This document shows, piece by piece, positions 9,320 to 20,310 of a DNA stretch of 41,624 nucleotides. Position 1 is the stretch's first letter. Each line of letters starts with the position of its first letter. This DNA comes from Chara braunii (taxonomy: Eukaryota > Streptophyta > Charophyceae > Charales > Characeae). Location of the stretch: the NCBI GenBank assembly GCA_003427395.1, contig BFEA01000013.1, forward strand, positions 4,243,198 to 4,284,821. Reading direction: 5' to 3'. The notes under the pieces were generated by a model that had not been told where the DNA came from, searched no databases, and was given only the letters and a program-made list of their open reading frames with translations. The translations under genes were made by a program, and so were the position numbers.

Positions 9320-10467
9320 TCATTCTGAGTCCCCGACAAACGCATCGTAAGCGAACATAGCAAAGAGATTTCGTGAGTACTCTGTGGCAGCGAGTTTTGC
9401 AGAATTTTTTGGTACAGCATTAGAGGCTATCTGTCGCTCGTGTCCTTTAACAACGCGAGGTGCGCTGCGCAGCAGTTCCTTCTTTGAGATCCAATAGAGA
9501 TCATACAATGGGTGATACATGAAATGAATCTGGTAGTGTCTGTTACGTCCTTCCCCAACGTGACCTTTAATTCTATCCATCTCTTGACCGCCATTTATTG
9601 CACGGGGGATCATGTTCTCAAGATATTTGAAGGTCTTAGCATCGCAATATATAAACAACTTAGACGCCTGAAAGACTGGGTAAGTACCAAACTTGTCATT
9701 GCCAATCACATCCAAGATTCCCACGGACCATAATAGAGGGGGAGAAGTTTGCGTGACACCCCCTCTTCTTCCAAAAATTCAGACATCATGACCCGGACGT
9801 AACTTCTCACTTCGATAGTTGAAGGTGTGCGTTTCTTATTCGTGTGATGGATCATGGCGTGTTGTTGCTTGGTCATTGACTGCTGCAATGGCAACCTTGA
9901 GCAAGCGATCATACTTGGCATTGAAGCCAGGTCTGCCAGGCATTAGACTAGACGACTGTTTGGGGAATAAGTAGGAGAGCGGATTACGAATATGCCAACA
10001 ATAATGCGGTCTGTTTGGCGTCATACCGGTTGAAAAATAGATGAAGTTGTTGTGCAACCCACTGACTGAATATAGCTCTTCATCCCACGTTTCCTGACTC
10101 AGAATAAATAAGGCACGGAGAAGTTGAAACAAAGTTTGATTAATCTCCTCAACCAAACTGTTGGCTTCGGGATTTTAACCAGATGTCATGCTCAGTTTGA
10201 GGCCAGGGAGTTGGGACGTGAAGTCCTTCCATTCAGTACTTATGAAGCGCAGGTCCCAATCACTCACAAGGGTTTTCGGGGTCCCGAACTACAGAATGTA
10301 CTTCTGGTCACAAGTTCAGTCGGGGTATGAGATGGTAATGGAATTAGATTCAGAAATTTGGAAAATCGATCAACAATCACCATCATTTGTTTTTCCATGT
10401 GCATGAAGTCGATAAGGACAGACTCTAAGAGACCGTTGGGAATGGGAAAAGGTTTAAGCAGCCCCAT
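9320..10467 (-). pseudogene. Ty3 copy 3: integrase core to chromodomain, frameshifted
   Basis: Segments in several frames read in order on the minus strand. The start of the integrase catalytic domain (IDFMHMEKQMMVIVDRFSKF, about 10410) is followed by a part ending the core (MVEEINQTLFQLLRALF, then GMTPNRPHYCW, 10156-9836). Next comes the post-core region with FLEEEGVSRKLLPLYYGPWE (9770-9715). Last is a chromodomain-like tail with RHYQIHFMYHPLYDLYWISK (about 9520). Chromodomains at the integrase C-terminus direct chromovirus integration to heterochromatin. Several frameshifts and an internal stop make it non-functional. Confidence 0.85.
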
Positions 10468-10874
10468 GGGCCATGGACTTTTGTCTTGATGGTTTGATTC
10501 GTTGACAGACTTGACACGCAGTCACAAACTTCTTAGTAGATCCTTTCATACTAGGCCAACCAAACTGTTGTAGTAGGTTTCCATAAGTCTTTGTCATGCC
10601 GAAGTGTCCACTCCGACCGTGAGCCAAGTCCGATAAGTGTGTGTGGAGAGGCTTATGGTTGGGTACACAAACGGTCATTCTTTCCTTAAGTTCAGAAAAC
10701 CAGACGTTCGCAATTATGAAACTCAGGCTGACCGCTGGGGTCAGCCCGCAGTTGCTTAAGGATTGGATTAAGGTCTGGATCCTTGGCAATTTGCTCCACA
10801 AATTCCTCCTTCGGTTTCTTCCAGAGGTCATAGGAGTTTACAAGGCAAGCCATATACTCGGGGTGGCGAGACAA
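10454..10874 (-). pseudogene. Ty3 copy 3: integrase N-terminal zinc finger (H2C2)
   Basis: The segment contains HLSDLAHGRSGHFGMTKTY, then CQVCQRIKPSRQ. This is the His-His-Cys-Cys arrangement that opens retroviral-type integrases and helps multimerisation. It lies between the RNase H part (10947-11278) and the catalytic core (about 10410), the normal order on the minus strand. Confidence 0.88.
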
Positions 10875-10946
10875 TGCATCAGCAACTGGATTATAATAAT
10901 ATTTTTTGTGTTTTAACTCAAAGTCGACGATGTCAATCTCATGGAA

Positions 10947-11500
10947 CTAGCGAGTCAATGTGGGGGACAGGGTGGTTTGCTCTTTGATCCATTCCAAGGT
11001 CTCATGATCTGAGAAGACCTTGAAACAACGTTCCAAAAGATAGTCCTTCAAGTGGTCCAATGCTTCGCGCAGAGCATAGAGCTCACGCATGTAGATGGAG
11101 TGGCTACCTTTTCGTTGGGCATGCATTTGCTGTAGTATTCGAGCGGCCACAAGCCATCGCCATCATCTTGTTGCAGCATTGTGTCAATCCCATACTGGCT
11201 CGCATCCGTAGTGACTACGAATGTGAGTTTGGAATCTGTAATGCGGAGCACAGGATAGACCTCTTTCAAGGCTTGCAAAGCGGTCTCACATGTTGCATCT
11301 CACGTGTAAGATACGTTTTTGCTTGTTAGTTTGGACAACGGGCGAGCAACAATAGAAAATCGGGGCACAAACTTCCGATAGCATGCTGCAAGACCAAGAA
11401 AAGAACGCAATTTGCGGACGTTCGCGGGTTGAGGTCACTTGCGTATGACCTCAACATTGGTTGCCTCAGGCTGAAGGCGTGCAACAAACAACTGGTGCCC
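10947..11500 (-). pseudogene. Ty3 copy 3: RNase H region
   Basis: Two overlapping frames carry the RNase H domain: FVVTTDASQYGIDTMLQQDDGDG (TDAS catalytic Asp, about 11215) and YMRELYALREALDHLKDYLL (the Glu-bearing helix, about 11080), then VFSDHETLEWI (third acidic residue, about 11000). The frame changes between the first two blocks, so the domain is broken. In an intact element RNase H removes the RNA strand after reverse transcription. Confidence 0.88.
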
Positions 11501-11527
11501 AAGATAGATGACGCTATCCCTCCCGAA

Positions 11528-12001
11528 CTAATATTTCTCTAAGTTGAGATGGAGTTGCATTTTCTTGAGGATGGTGAACACTTCCTCAAGGTGCTTCATG
11601 TGTTCCTCGATCGATTTGTTGAAAATCAGAATGTCATCCAGATACACAACCACATATCGACCAATCTGTTCGCAAAGGACCTTGTCCATAAGACTATGAA
11701 AGGTGGCTAGTGCGTTCGTGAGACCGAAGGGCATTACGGTGAATACGTAAAGCCCATCACGTGTCTTGAACACAGTTTTGTGCTGGTCTGTAGGATCAAC
11801 TTAAATCTGGTGGTATCTAGACTTGAGGTCAACATCAAGCAAATCATCTATGCGTGGCAATGGGTAACCATTCTTCCTTGTGATGCGGTTTAGACCGCAG
11901 TAATCAATACACGTACGGAGTTTGCCTCCTTTCTTGGGGACAAATAGAATAGGTGCACTGAATTCAGATTCACTACGTTTAATCCATCCCTTGTCGATCA
12001 T
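11528..12001 (-). pseudogene. Ty3 copy 3: reverse transcriptase
   Basis: The N-terminal half reads [20 protein letters not shown], then [11 protein letters not shown], then [20 protein letters not shown]. The palm continues as MPFGLTNALATFHSLMDKVL and VVVYLDDILIF (YxDD catalytic pair intact, about 11650). Two defects are visible. About eight residues are missing between DDLLD and VDLKS compared with copies 2 and 4. The family-typical DYR is DYC (codon 11897-11899), one C-to-T change from Arg. A stop separates the halves near 11800. Confidence 0.9.
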
Positions 12002-12005
12002 CTCA

Positions 12006-12540
12006 TCAATCTGTTTTTGAAGTCCTCAAACTCGTTGGATCCCATATGGTATGCACAGCCCCTTGGGGGAACAACGCCTTCAACCAACTCAATCGTGTGT
12101 TTGACCGATCGTGTGGTAATTCCACGGGGTTCAGCCACAACTTTTGGAAATCGGTTGAGTAGGTTTTGGACGCTTGTTGGGATTGGCGGGGATGGGGGAT
12201 CAGAAAAAGGATCACCTAGATCAGGTCGCAAATTTTTAGCAAAAGGAAACCGAATATGAAGTAGACTCATTTGGAATAGAAGTAGGTGGAAAAGTAGAAA
12301 TACTAGAAGTAGGCATATTAGGTAAAGTATGATTTGTACTACCCACAAAAGTAGAAGGCACGTGAGTAGGACGAACAAAAGCAACATACAATTGTTCTTC
12401 CTTCGTGTGCTTACGCCATTTCTTGCAGAACTGCATTGCATTGAGACAAGTCTGGCGGGATTCACTCCTCTTGTCTAGTAATACTGTATGTTCATTTGCC
12501 AAAGCATCATGCACCACAAAGAGATCAGCCTTCCACTTAG
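12006..12540 (-). pseudogene. Ty3 copy 3: protease to RT linker
   Basis: On the minus strand this holds the stretch between protease and RT. It includes NRFPKVVAEPRGITTRSVKHTIELVEGVVP (shown here only as landmarks NRFPKVVAEP and KHTIELVEG) and [13 protein letters not shown], the usual lead-in to the RT fingers (compare KGCMYRMNEEEL in copy 2). Stops and frame changes interrupt it. Confidence 0.7.
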
Positions 12541-12541
12541 T

Positions 12542-13066
12542 TCATTTACATTGGGACCGTAGCCATCCCAATCCAAGGACTGCGTCAAAAGGACATTTAT
12601 CAAACACATAGAAGTTAAGTGCATGTGTGACTGTCTTATGTTTGTCAAAGGTAGTGCGTACACCTTTGAGTACATGCGTAGAGGAGACAACTTCTTTGTT
12701 GCTTACTTGGGTCTTGCAAGGGGGCTGCAACGCCACTTGCTTCATTCCCAAGCCCACCTTGTGTACCCCGTGTAGAGACATGAAGTTATTAGTTGCGTCA
12801 TAATTGACCAAGACACGGAGGTAGCGGTGGTTAATGAGAAGCTTGAAGAAAATCAACTCCTCTCCCCCTGGAGCACGCCGCTGTTTCATCTCGGCCCAAT
12901 GCTCTACGTGATAGTGGAAGTTAACCACCTTGGACTCCTTCCAAGGTTCGACATAGAGAACATTACATGTGTCAGCCTTGGAATCAGCAGATGATGGGGC
13001 TTCAAGAGAGGACTGTTGATCTGCGTCGGGTTCGGTCTCTATTGCTATAGAAGGTGTTGATGCCAA
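12542..13066 (-). pseudogene. Ty3 copy 3: aspartic protease region with altered active site
   Basis: A 174-codon frame contains FFKLLINHRYLRVLVNYDAT followed by NNFMSLHGVHKVGLGMKQ, then VFDKCPFDAVLGLGWLRSQ near the C-terminal side. The layout matches retropepsins of this clade (compare ALLDSGATRNFMS and IIFGMSWLAS in copy 2). The expected D-S/T-G triad is not present in canonical form: the motif reads NYDATNN. Either this lineage varies here or the active site is mutated. Intact protease would cut Gag-Pol. Confidence 0.75.
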
Positions 13067-13079
13067 CTCTACGCCAGAT

Positions 13080-14304
13080 TCGGTTTTTCCTGCAACCTAT
13101 AACAACTTTGGACTTTATGATTGGGTTTCAAGCAATGCAGACAAACTCCCTTCTTGATCCTAGCCTTCCATTCACTTTCGTTGGTCCTGAGGTCTAACAA
13201 AGGTTTCGTTGTAGCATCCTCCGGTTTGGCTAGGATCTTGGCTCCTTTGGGGAGTGGACATAGTTCTTCCCTGAATTTCGGTTTGGTCCCTTCACATTGA
13301 CAAACTTTCTAAGGGCATTAAGTTTCTCTTCGGCATTGTTAATATCAGATTTATGGGTTGAAGATGAACAGGCTGTATCCGAGTCCTGCTCTTGATCGTC
13401 ATCAAGAGTGGGGGCATCTGCATAGGTCTCCTCATCAGCCTTCAACAGGTCATGCACAACAAACCGGTTGCTGCCTCTAAACCACTTGCGGCCTATAGGC
13501 TTCTTGTTGCCTGCTGTGGAAACGAGGTCTTGTGCCTCCAGGTTGAATACATCCTGCATGAGGGAAAACCAGTATGTGTATCCAATGAGACCTTTCCCTA
13601 GGCGATGTGTGTAAGCAGTGGGAACCGCACCTTTCACAACATCCATGCATGATTGTGCAGTCATATCCAACCCGCGAGTAGCCAAACGTCTTGGTGCCCG
13701 TCCACTTGCTGCGTTTGAGATTGTCAAGCTTGTTCCTTACTCTAGTAGTAACATGTGGATCTTTGTATTGTTTAATCAATCTCTTCCAGTGTGGCTGCTG
13801 GTGTGGCCTTGAACCACCGCGTTGGATTAATCTTAGTGTATTCGACATAGCTTGGACTTCTAAAGAGCCCCGTATGGCGGGTTCGACGTTGGTCCCCATA
13901 GTCAAGGACCGACTCATCAACTGAGTTCCCAATACCTCGAAGTAGGCTCTCATGGAGCTGATCCAAGACTCCATGTCTTCCTCGTCGTTGTACTAAAGCG
14001 GTATTTGTACAGCCTTTCTGACAACGTAGGGACTGCTATAACGGGCACCAGCAAATGTTGCGTCTGAACTCGAGGCTGCAACAATTGCAGAAATCCTTGC
14101 GTTGTCGCAGTGGCAGCAGGGTCTACACCTACTATAGGTCGCGATTTGAACCACACTTAGAGACGAAAAGGTAGAGGCATGGAGAGGAGCAAAGACAGAC
14201 TGGGTAGCAGCATTTGAGGCAGAAGGTAGAGGAAGAAAATTTGGGATATGAGCTTTATGCAGATTTGCCATATGTTGCATCTGATCACTGTGCTCCTTGG
14301 TCAT
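13080..14304 (-). pseudogene. Ty3 copy 3: gag with CCHC zinc knuckle, frameshifted
   Basis: Capsid-like sequence comes in pieces: a 14304-13993 leader, a 13974-13477 frame starting MESWISSMRAYFEVLGTQL (typical of plant Ty3 gag domains), and a 13727-13230 frame. A clean zinc knuckle, CLHCLKPNHKVQSC (C-x2-C-x4-H-x4-C), lies at 13102-13143 on the minus strand, just before the protease, as expected for nucleocapsid. At least two frame changes break the ORF. Intact Gag would form the virus-like particle and bind element RNA. Confidence 0.82.
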
Positions 14305-15123
14305 ATCCGCAATTCACTTACCTGGTCAAGAAGTTTAGCGATCTAACCAAAAATTTCACGGAGTAGGTGATAGTCTATAAGAGCACGCACATATGCGACC
14401 AGATCTTTCTTGACCTCAGTGTCGGGCAAGGAGGGGACTGTTTTAAAAATAGCCTCGTGGTGCGCAACAACGGTTTTTCGCTTTTCTGCCTCTGCCTTCT
14501 CTTCTGTCTCAAGTGCATTGTTGTCGAGGACTTAAAACAATGGTTTGTCCTCATTGTTGGCTGCGTCCAGTTGGACCTTTAAGGCCACAAAAGCCTTTAC
14601 TGGTGCCATTTCAGCAAGTCCCTCAAGACGGTTGCTCTCTCTCTCCCTTCTCTCTCTCTCTGTTCCTTTTGTCCACGAGTCTCTATGGGCATCGAAATAT
14701 TAACTTAGAAAAAGAAACAAACTGAAAAGCTCAAAGAGCGAGAAGGTAGAACTCCTACCCGGAGCGGCATTACATTTGGACTAGAGAGCAACCATACAAA
14801 AATAAAAATAATCCAAATGAGAGGTCTGATCCAGCGTCTCAGACTGCTCAAACCGAATACGAGATCCCCTCGAGTCCAATCTGATCAGTTCCGTGGACGT
14901 ACAACAAATTCAGACAATGAGTAACGACATGCAACAATGAAGAATTGAGTGGTGTATAAGGTGCGAGTCAAGCTACGGACCGTGCGGTCAAAGTATACAA
15001 AACATATCAGTCGAGATCCCCTCGACAGCGAGTGCTCTAACCAAAGAATAAAACTTTGCGTCCTAGACAGAAAGAGAATGATCTAATGTTAAACAGATTT
15101 GGGCCTAAGGGGCCCTTCTTGCT
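14305..15123. other. Intergenic DNA between Ty3 copy 3 and the PLE
   Basis: No gene. It has a CT-rich stretch (14636-14663). There are two fold-backs around ATCCC: arms GTCGAG/CTCGAC at about 15011-15027 and CGAG/CTCG at about 14863-14876. On the minus strand GGTTAGAGCACT (about 15032-15043) resembles a tRNA D-arm. No second copy of the copy 3 LTR could be recognised here, so a 5' LTR is not confirmed. Confidence 0.5.
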
Positions 15124-16230
15124 TGGTTTAGTCTTCAATCGAAGGCAAACATGCAAAATAGGCACAGTTCGTAACACTCATATAACCAGAGTCATCATCA
15201 TCCACGTTAGAGTAGCTGAAGAGCAAATAGAGATAGAGAGCGTGGACCAAGATAGAAAGAAGAAGGACATATAGAGAGGAGGGTGACACAAAGAAGAAGG
15301 ATAGATAGAGAGGAGGATGGCACATCAAGTCTCCCGAACGCGACCCTGGCCGGTTATCTTAAAATAAAAATGATCAACAACCCATCATTGGCTGACATCG
15401 TGCAAAGACTGCAGAAAAACACCGACGGGCCTAGCGATCATCGTCAGTATCCTGCATAGTGAGAATTCAGTTAGCCAGGCGCGACCCTACGCCGCATTTC
15501 AGCTGGTCGCCAACCAACCATCATCAAGGGTCAAAGAACGTCTTGAATTGGAGGACTCGAATAGTTGAAAGCACATCCCTAAGTAGTCCTACAACCACGA
15601 GAAAAAAACGAGAAGTCTACCTATATCCGAGAGAATATCCGTTCGAATCCCGTAATATACCTACTAGCAACTTCCAAAGAAGACAGTAGCTAAGTTCAGA
15701 CCTCGTACGTGCTCCGATTCGCGTTTCGTCAAAAGTATACAGACAACAAAAAAGAACCAGAAAGTCGATCTGATACCTCTTCGCAATCAAGGGTGGGTCC
15801 TACAAGTCCAGACCAAAAGGCAAAACAACATATAATACTTTGTGCGGCTACTAGAAATGGATGCAGAATAGAGAAGAGGAGTCCAAAGAGCAACTTTTAA
15901 GTGGGCCACCAGAGTTCGAGTCCCAGAATCAGACGAGTGAGAAAAAAGAAGAATAGCACGAGTGAGAAGCGAAAAGAGATCTCTAGCAGGTCTTGGAGTT
16001 CTCCAGAAGAGAGCATTAATTTAAACGAAATGAAGACCAAAAACATATCCAGTACCGATACTCAATCACGAACAGATCTGGGAGGTTTTTCATACGAGAG
16101 CATGAATTAGACAGAGATGAAGACCAGGAGCATATCTAGTACCCACGTTCGATCCTTAAAAACAGGAGGAAGGAAAAACTAAGAACCCTGCCTACCTAAA
16201 GAAACAGTATTTTCGCCGAAGTACACTCTA
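15124..16230 (-). repeat. Downstream pseudo-LTR of the Penelope-like element
   Basis: This 1.1-kb block is a direct repeat of 20632-21726, highly similar throughout (starting GTCTTCAATCGAAGGCAAA, ending AAGTACACTCT). It begins right after the stop of the RT reading frame on the minus strand. Flanking direct repeats of 3' UTR and upstream sequence are usual in Penelope-like elements, where copies insert in partial tandem. Inside are a purine-rich part, two GTTCGA(A/G)TCC motifs resembling pol III B boxes (15641-15650, 15914-15923), and no convincing ORF. Confidence 0.85.
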
Positions 16231-16623
16231 CTAACCCTCTTTCTTCTTTCCCTTGCTCCAGTGGTCCCATCCTGTGAAATAAGCCACCCATTCATCCCAT
16301 AAACCACCAAACTTGCTAGAAACGTTCCTCAACGTCGTGTCAAAGTATTCATTTGGGAACCCCCACAATCTCAACTCTATCTTAATTGTCAACAGAAAGA
16401 TTGCTTCCGCTCCACTCATCGTGGTAAACCTCTTTGGCCCATACAGGAAGGAGCTTATGACAGCCAACTTTTGCTGCCGGCAGGAATACGAGCAGTAGTC
16501 TTGTAAGTTATGAAACATCAACTGACCCATTCTTACCACTCTTTGATTATTGTGGGTTGTTGCACACATGATCCTGTCCGACCATTCCCTCACACAGCCA
16601 CCACGGTCCCCAAAAAATCCCAA
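16231..16623 (-). pseudogene. PLE: C-terminal region after RT
   Basis: A 130-codon frame continues the element protein out of frame with the preceding piece. Landmarks are RVVRMGQLMFHNLQDYCSYS, LAVISSFLYG and WGFPNEYFDTTLRNVSSKFG, ending WDEWVAYFTGWDHWSKGKKK and a stop at 16231. The helix-rich sequence fits the thumb/C-terminal part of PLE reverse transcriptases. A sequence similar to its last codons recurs beyond the upstream pseudo-LTR (21727-21780), consistent with a partial tandem copy. Confidence 0.65.
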
Positions 16624-17448
16624 TGGGATTCCTCATCAGTCCTTTCTAAGGTAAGGTTACTGTGATAACATTGTTCGAAAGCATGCACCACTGCTTCGGC
16701 TCTACTTTTTGACGCACTCTTTCTTCTCGTACCGGACAAAATGGGTACATCATCCATAATGCGTGCTCCGTAAGTGAGCACCCTCAATTGGCCGAGAGAG
16801 TTCAAAAATTTGAATTTCGAATATGCCAACGGTAGGCAAGCGAGCGCAGGGCTGGAGGACTTACCCATTGGTATACCTATATGTTGTCTCAGAATGAGCC
16901 CACATGCACTCAAGTAAGTGGTTTGTAGTTCAAATTTTGCAAAGTGAACAATATCATCAAAGTCAATACTGAGCCAGCCAATTTGCCCCTTCCCTACCCT
17001 CATTTTTGCCCCCCTTCCCCTCTCCTGCACCAGCACACCCTTACGACCTTGTGACATCCAAAAACAACCACCCAACGTACCGCTTCAATCACAACGCCGT
17101 GCGGCAAGTTTCAAAACATTTCCTTAATGTTGAATGTTGCAGAAATGAAACTCTCCCCCGTCTTCAAATCCTTATTCGCTTCCAAAATTATAACGATCAG
17201 CTCCTTCGTACTTCTCATATTGAAATTGCTTCTCGAAGGTAGATCCCACAACATTTTGTTGACAACCCTGGCACACGGTGGCTAGCTCTCACCCCACACT
17301 CCTCGAACGTTGGGAAGATTGGTCTCCACTTCCGAACATCTTTATGTTTAGGAATAACATAGCCTTTTCCGAAACGGCCTTTCGGATTCCACTTACCCAA
17401 TTTCGTTAGGCCCAGGTTGTCGAAGCTTCGACCATTGTTGACATTCAT
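16590..17448 (-). pseudogene. PLE reverse transcriptase core
   Basis: Read on the minus strand across frames: KGYVIPKHKDVRKWRPI (about 17370, the PLE-type fingers motif), SNFNMRSTKELI (about 17215), NIKEMF, stop, NLPHGVVIEAV (about 17131-17080, motif A region), RQHIGIPMGKSSSPALACL (motif B, about 16870), RIMDDV (motif C with both Asp, about 16750), and SNLTLERTDEESHWDFLG (about 16625). These are the motifs of Penelope-like RTs rather than of LINE, Ty3 or group II types. The motif A aspartate appears as Asn (codon 17129-17131), a stop follows at 17111-17113, and frameshifts are present. The copy is dead. Confidence 0.82.
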
Positions 17449-17451
17449 TTC

Positions 17452-18276
17452 TTACTCCATTCGATCACATAGCTCAAATCTTGGATTTCCCACGAACATA
17501 TTCTCCATTCCCATCCGATAAACTAGAGGGCAGCACACCACAGAGTCCCCCGGATTGTGATCCACCGAACAACATACCAACCCATGTAATCGATCTCTCC
17601 ATCCATGACCTTCAGCAGTATCACAACCACCATGGTCCTCACCCTTGGTCTTATTGAAACAATTCTCGATCATCCGATCAGGAATCCTCTCCCCGAACTC
17701 CTTAGTCAATTGACAACAACTCAGTAAAGAACCAAATCCCTCATCTAGTTGCTTCCTGAGATTATACTTTGAACATGCATGTGTCGGTTTCATAATATTA
17801 TGGGCACTTCTCAACCAATTAGGTACGAAGCTCGCTTCAGTCATCCTAAAACACACATGCCCATTGGCTCGAGTAAACCGCTCCTCCATCCCCGTACATC
17901 CACATTCCACGTTTTCCTTCTTAGCTACACGCCTGAAATTATACATCACATCCCTGATACTTTGATTCTTCCCGAAGACGACCCGTAGTCTTCGCATCAA
18001 CATCGGTCTCCAAGCTTCCGTCAGTCCCAATTGCCCTACCAACTCTGCACACACCCTTCGAATCTCCATTTTACACAACGAATCATCATACTCGATTCTT
18101 ACTATCAATCTTTTCTGTATATTTATTCCAATCCTTCTTCGAACTACTCCAGATAGGATACATCTCAGCATGTACGTCGTGGGTTTCTCTGAAAACAAAC
18201 GAACGACACTGAACAACCAAACCAACTGTTCCAAATTCCAATTTACCAAATCTCTCCTGGATGGAGGACAGCTCAA
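17452..18276 (-). pseudogene. PLE: region N-terminal to RT
   Basis: A 274-codon frame without a start I trust (it is more likely a continuation from upstream). It contains MRRLRVVFGKNQSIRDVMYN, then a Cys-rich piece ECGCTGMEERFTRANGHVCF, RIPDRMIENCFNK, and CCSVDHNPGDSVVCCPLVY near its end. It sits directly before the RT fingers motif. I believe it is the linker/N-terminal RT extension of the same protein. The C-x-C...GHVCF pattern may bind zinc, but that is inference. Confidence 0.6.
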
Positions 18277-18569
18277 GCACTTGACAAGGATCGATTTAAA
18301 GACAAATAGGGAAGAGCAGAACGTGATTACAAATGTAAATTAAATTGTCCTACCATTACTTAGCCACCCTCACACTTTCCACATATGTGTTTTCCCGAAA
18401 CAACTGCTGACTTCAGATGACCCATAGCACCTTTTAACTAACTTCCACTGATTAACCAACATGTCTCCTCCCTCACACTAAATCTTCAACCCACGCGCAC
18501 CCTGCTGCCACTTCTCCTTCAGTAGTCAGATCAGGCTCGTCGACACACCTCCTTCCGATGTTTTAAACA

Positions 18570-18960
18570 TCAGATGGCAGTTTCTTCCATCCTTTTTCCT
18601 TCCCCGTATTCCTCTGGCGTGTCCACTTGTGTCTTTCCCTCTTTCCCGGGGCTCCGCTTTCGACATTTTCGAGGTCTATCCCTACTGTTCAGGAGCGGGC
18701 AGAACCATTGAATCACAAACTTCTTGAGCTCAAATAGATCATCCTCAGTACAATGAATCTGCGGAAGTGCTACATAACTCTCCGCTCCACACCTTCTTAA
18801 CCATCTATACAAGCACTCATTCCTCCTCCCAGAATCCACAATATTCTGATTCCTCACTCGGAATAGATGCTCCTTCCATCTTACCCCAAACGATCTTGTC
18901 GTCGCTCATACATACGTACGTTTCACCCATGGTGAAATCAGTATATAAACCAACAATCCT
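18570..18960 (-). pseudogene. Possible N-terminal GIY-YIG endonuclease remnant of the PLE
   Basis: Two pieces in different frames. Upstream on the minus strand (about 18960-18885): GLYTDF, then ETYVCMSDDKIVWGK. Downstream (18857-18570): NECLYRWLRRCGAESYVALP, then LFELKKFVIQWFCPLLNSRD. A GxY...YV start, a basic helix and an E/K...P-LN end are the general pattern of GIY-YIG nucleases carried by endonuclease-positive PLEs. Its place N-terminal to RT would match the permuted type rather than classical Penelope. The key residues are weak and the gene is broken, so this is a tentative call. Confidence 0.45.
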
Positions 18961-19048
18961 TGGCAATCGAGTAAATTTTCCTTTCATACACTCGTCAGAA
19001 AATCAACAAATTTATTTGCCCATGGTACTTCACCTTTCAAAATCAACG

Positions 19049-20191
19049 TCAACACCAGTTCTCAATATCATTTTTCTGTTTCACCACTACATGCACCATC
19101 CCCACGTGCATCTCTAATTCCACAAGTTTGTTCCCAGCAACCAGCCACGTTCGGGATGGTCCATTGGGCTGGGTCTGACGGAACATCCTCCACCTCCGTA
19201 CTTGTCTCTTTTTCACCTTAAATCTAGCATCGACCCTTGTCTCCGCAATTTCATCCGCAATCGTCTCAACTGATTTGTAGGCAATTCCTTCCTGCTTGCA
19301 CAAGGTTTCCAGCCCAGACTTCTTTAGCGCCCGCAATCTCTTCCTCTCAGTCTGCACGAAGGTAAAATTGTCATTCACATCCACTGCCGACCCCTCCTCG
19401 CCTTCCGCTTGTCCAGGCGTCAACTTGGGTCTCCCTCGTCTCACAGTTTTAATCACATTGCCACCCATTTTGGCAGCCGCCTCTAGCCGCCCTTTCAGGT
19501 TTGTTCCACCAGTTGGCATCACCACCACTTTTGTCGGCAGTTTCTCAATTTGTTCCCTCAGTTTTGTCACCTCCGCCTCCAGCCTCTTCCTTTCTTCATC
19601 AACTTTCCTCTTTTTCAACACCTCAACTTCGCGCAAGGTGCATCGCTCCATGTCCCTCATCTTCCTCATTTCTTCGCAAAGCTCGCCAGATGGTGATTCT
19701 ACGATACGTATCCTCGACCGACTATGATTCTCCACTTCCGGTGTTGTCATCGAGATGCATCCCCTCTTGTTCCCAAGCCTTAGTGCTTCGTTCATCCACA
19801 TTTGTGTTTCTTCCACCGATTGTTCCTTCTCTTTTCTTAACAACCCCACCTCCGTCTTCAATCTTACCAAGAGTTCTTTGTTTATGTCTCGTCCTGCATG
19901 CAGTTCCTGCATCTCTTTCATCAACGTGCTCATGCCATTTTCCAAAGGATCTCTTGTTCCTGTAATCTTCCGTCGCAAGTCCTCGTTCTCCCATAACAGC
20001 CTGTCCACCAGGCTTTCGCTGTTGGAACTCTCTCGTTCTAACTTTCCCCTGTACTCCTCGTTCTCCTTTCTCAATCTTCCTAACTCCTCACTCTCCTTGT
20101 TCTGACCGCTTGTTTCACCAACCGTCGTCATTGCTGCTTTACCCGCCGCCGACAACACACCCCCATACAAGTTAACCAATCCACTTTCCAA
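19049..20191 (-). CDS. PLE-associated coiled-coil ORF (380 codons)
   Basis: The longest undamaged frame in this element. Residues 30-215 are Lys/Glu/Arg-rich and helical (EELGRLRKENEEYRGKLERE, then KKRKVDEERKRLEAEVTKLR), a strong coiled coil. Next comes a basic stretch with RRGRPKL (AT-hook-like). Then there is a segment reading LKKSGLETLCKQEGI, continuing YKSVETIADEIAET, which resembles a SAP-type helix-extended-helix DNA-binding motif. The last part (VKKRQVRRWRMFRQT) is basic. It lies directly upstream of the endonuclease/RT region on the same strand, so it could be the element's first protein, packaging RNA or tethering it to chromatin. Function is inferred, and an ATG at 20191 is assumed. 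Confidence 0.6.
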   Translation of the reverse strand: MESGLVNLYGGVLSAAGKAAMTTVGETSGQNKESEELGRLRKENEEYRGKLERESSNSESLVDRLLWENEDLRRKITGTRDPLENGMSTLMKEMQELHAGRDINKELLVRLKTEVGLLRKEKEQSVEETQMWMNEALRLGNKRGCISMTTPEVENHSRSRIRIVESPSGELCEEMRKMRDMERCTLREVEVLKKRKVDEERKRLEAEVTKLREQIEKLPTKVVVMPTGGTNLKGRLEAAAKMGGNVIKTVRRGRPKLTPGQAEGEEGSAVDVNDNFTFVQTERKRLRALKKSGLETLCKQEGIAYKSVETIADEIAETRVDARFKVKKRQVRRWRMFRQTQPNGPSRTWLVAGNKLVELEMHVGMVHVVVKQKNDIENWC

Positions 20192-20310
20192 TCGCTCTCA
20201 AACCCTCGCTTCAAACTCCTCACGTTCCTTTTGCTGTTCCTACCTCCTCTTCTCATTCTCCTCCTCTTGCTTCTCTTTCTCTGCCTTCTCCTCCGTGTTG
20301 TCGACGAATG

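Noticed and set aside
14600-14774. 5' LTR of Ty3 copy 3
   Set aside because: It ends in CATTACA like the 3' LTR edge at 9278, but the sequence to its left does not align convincingly with 8241-9278.
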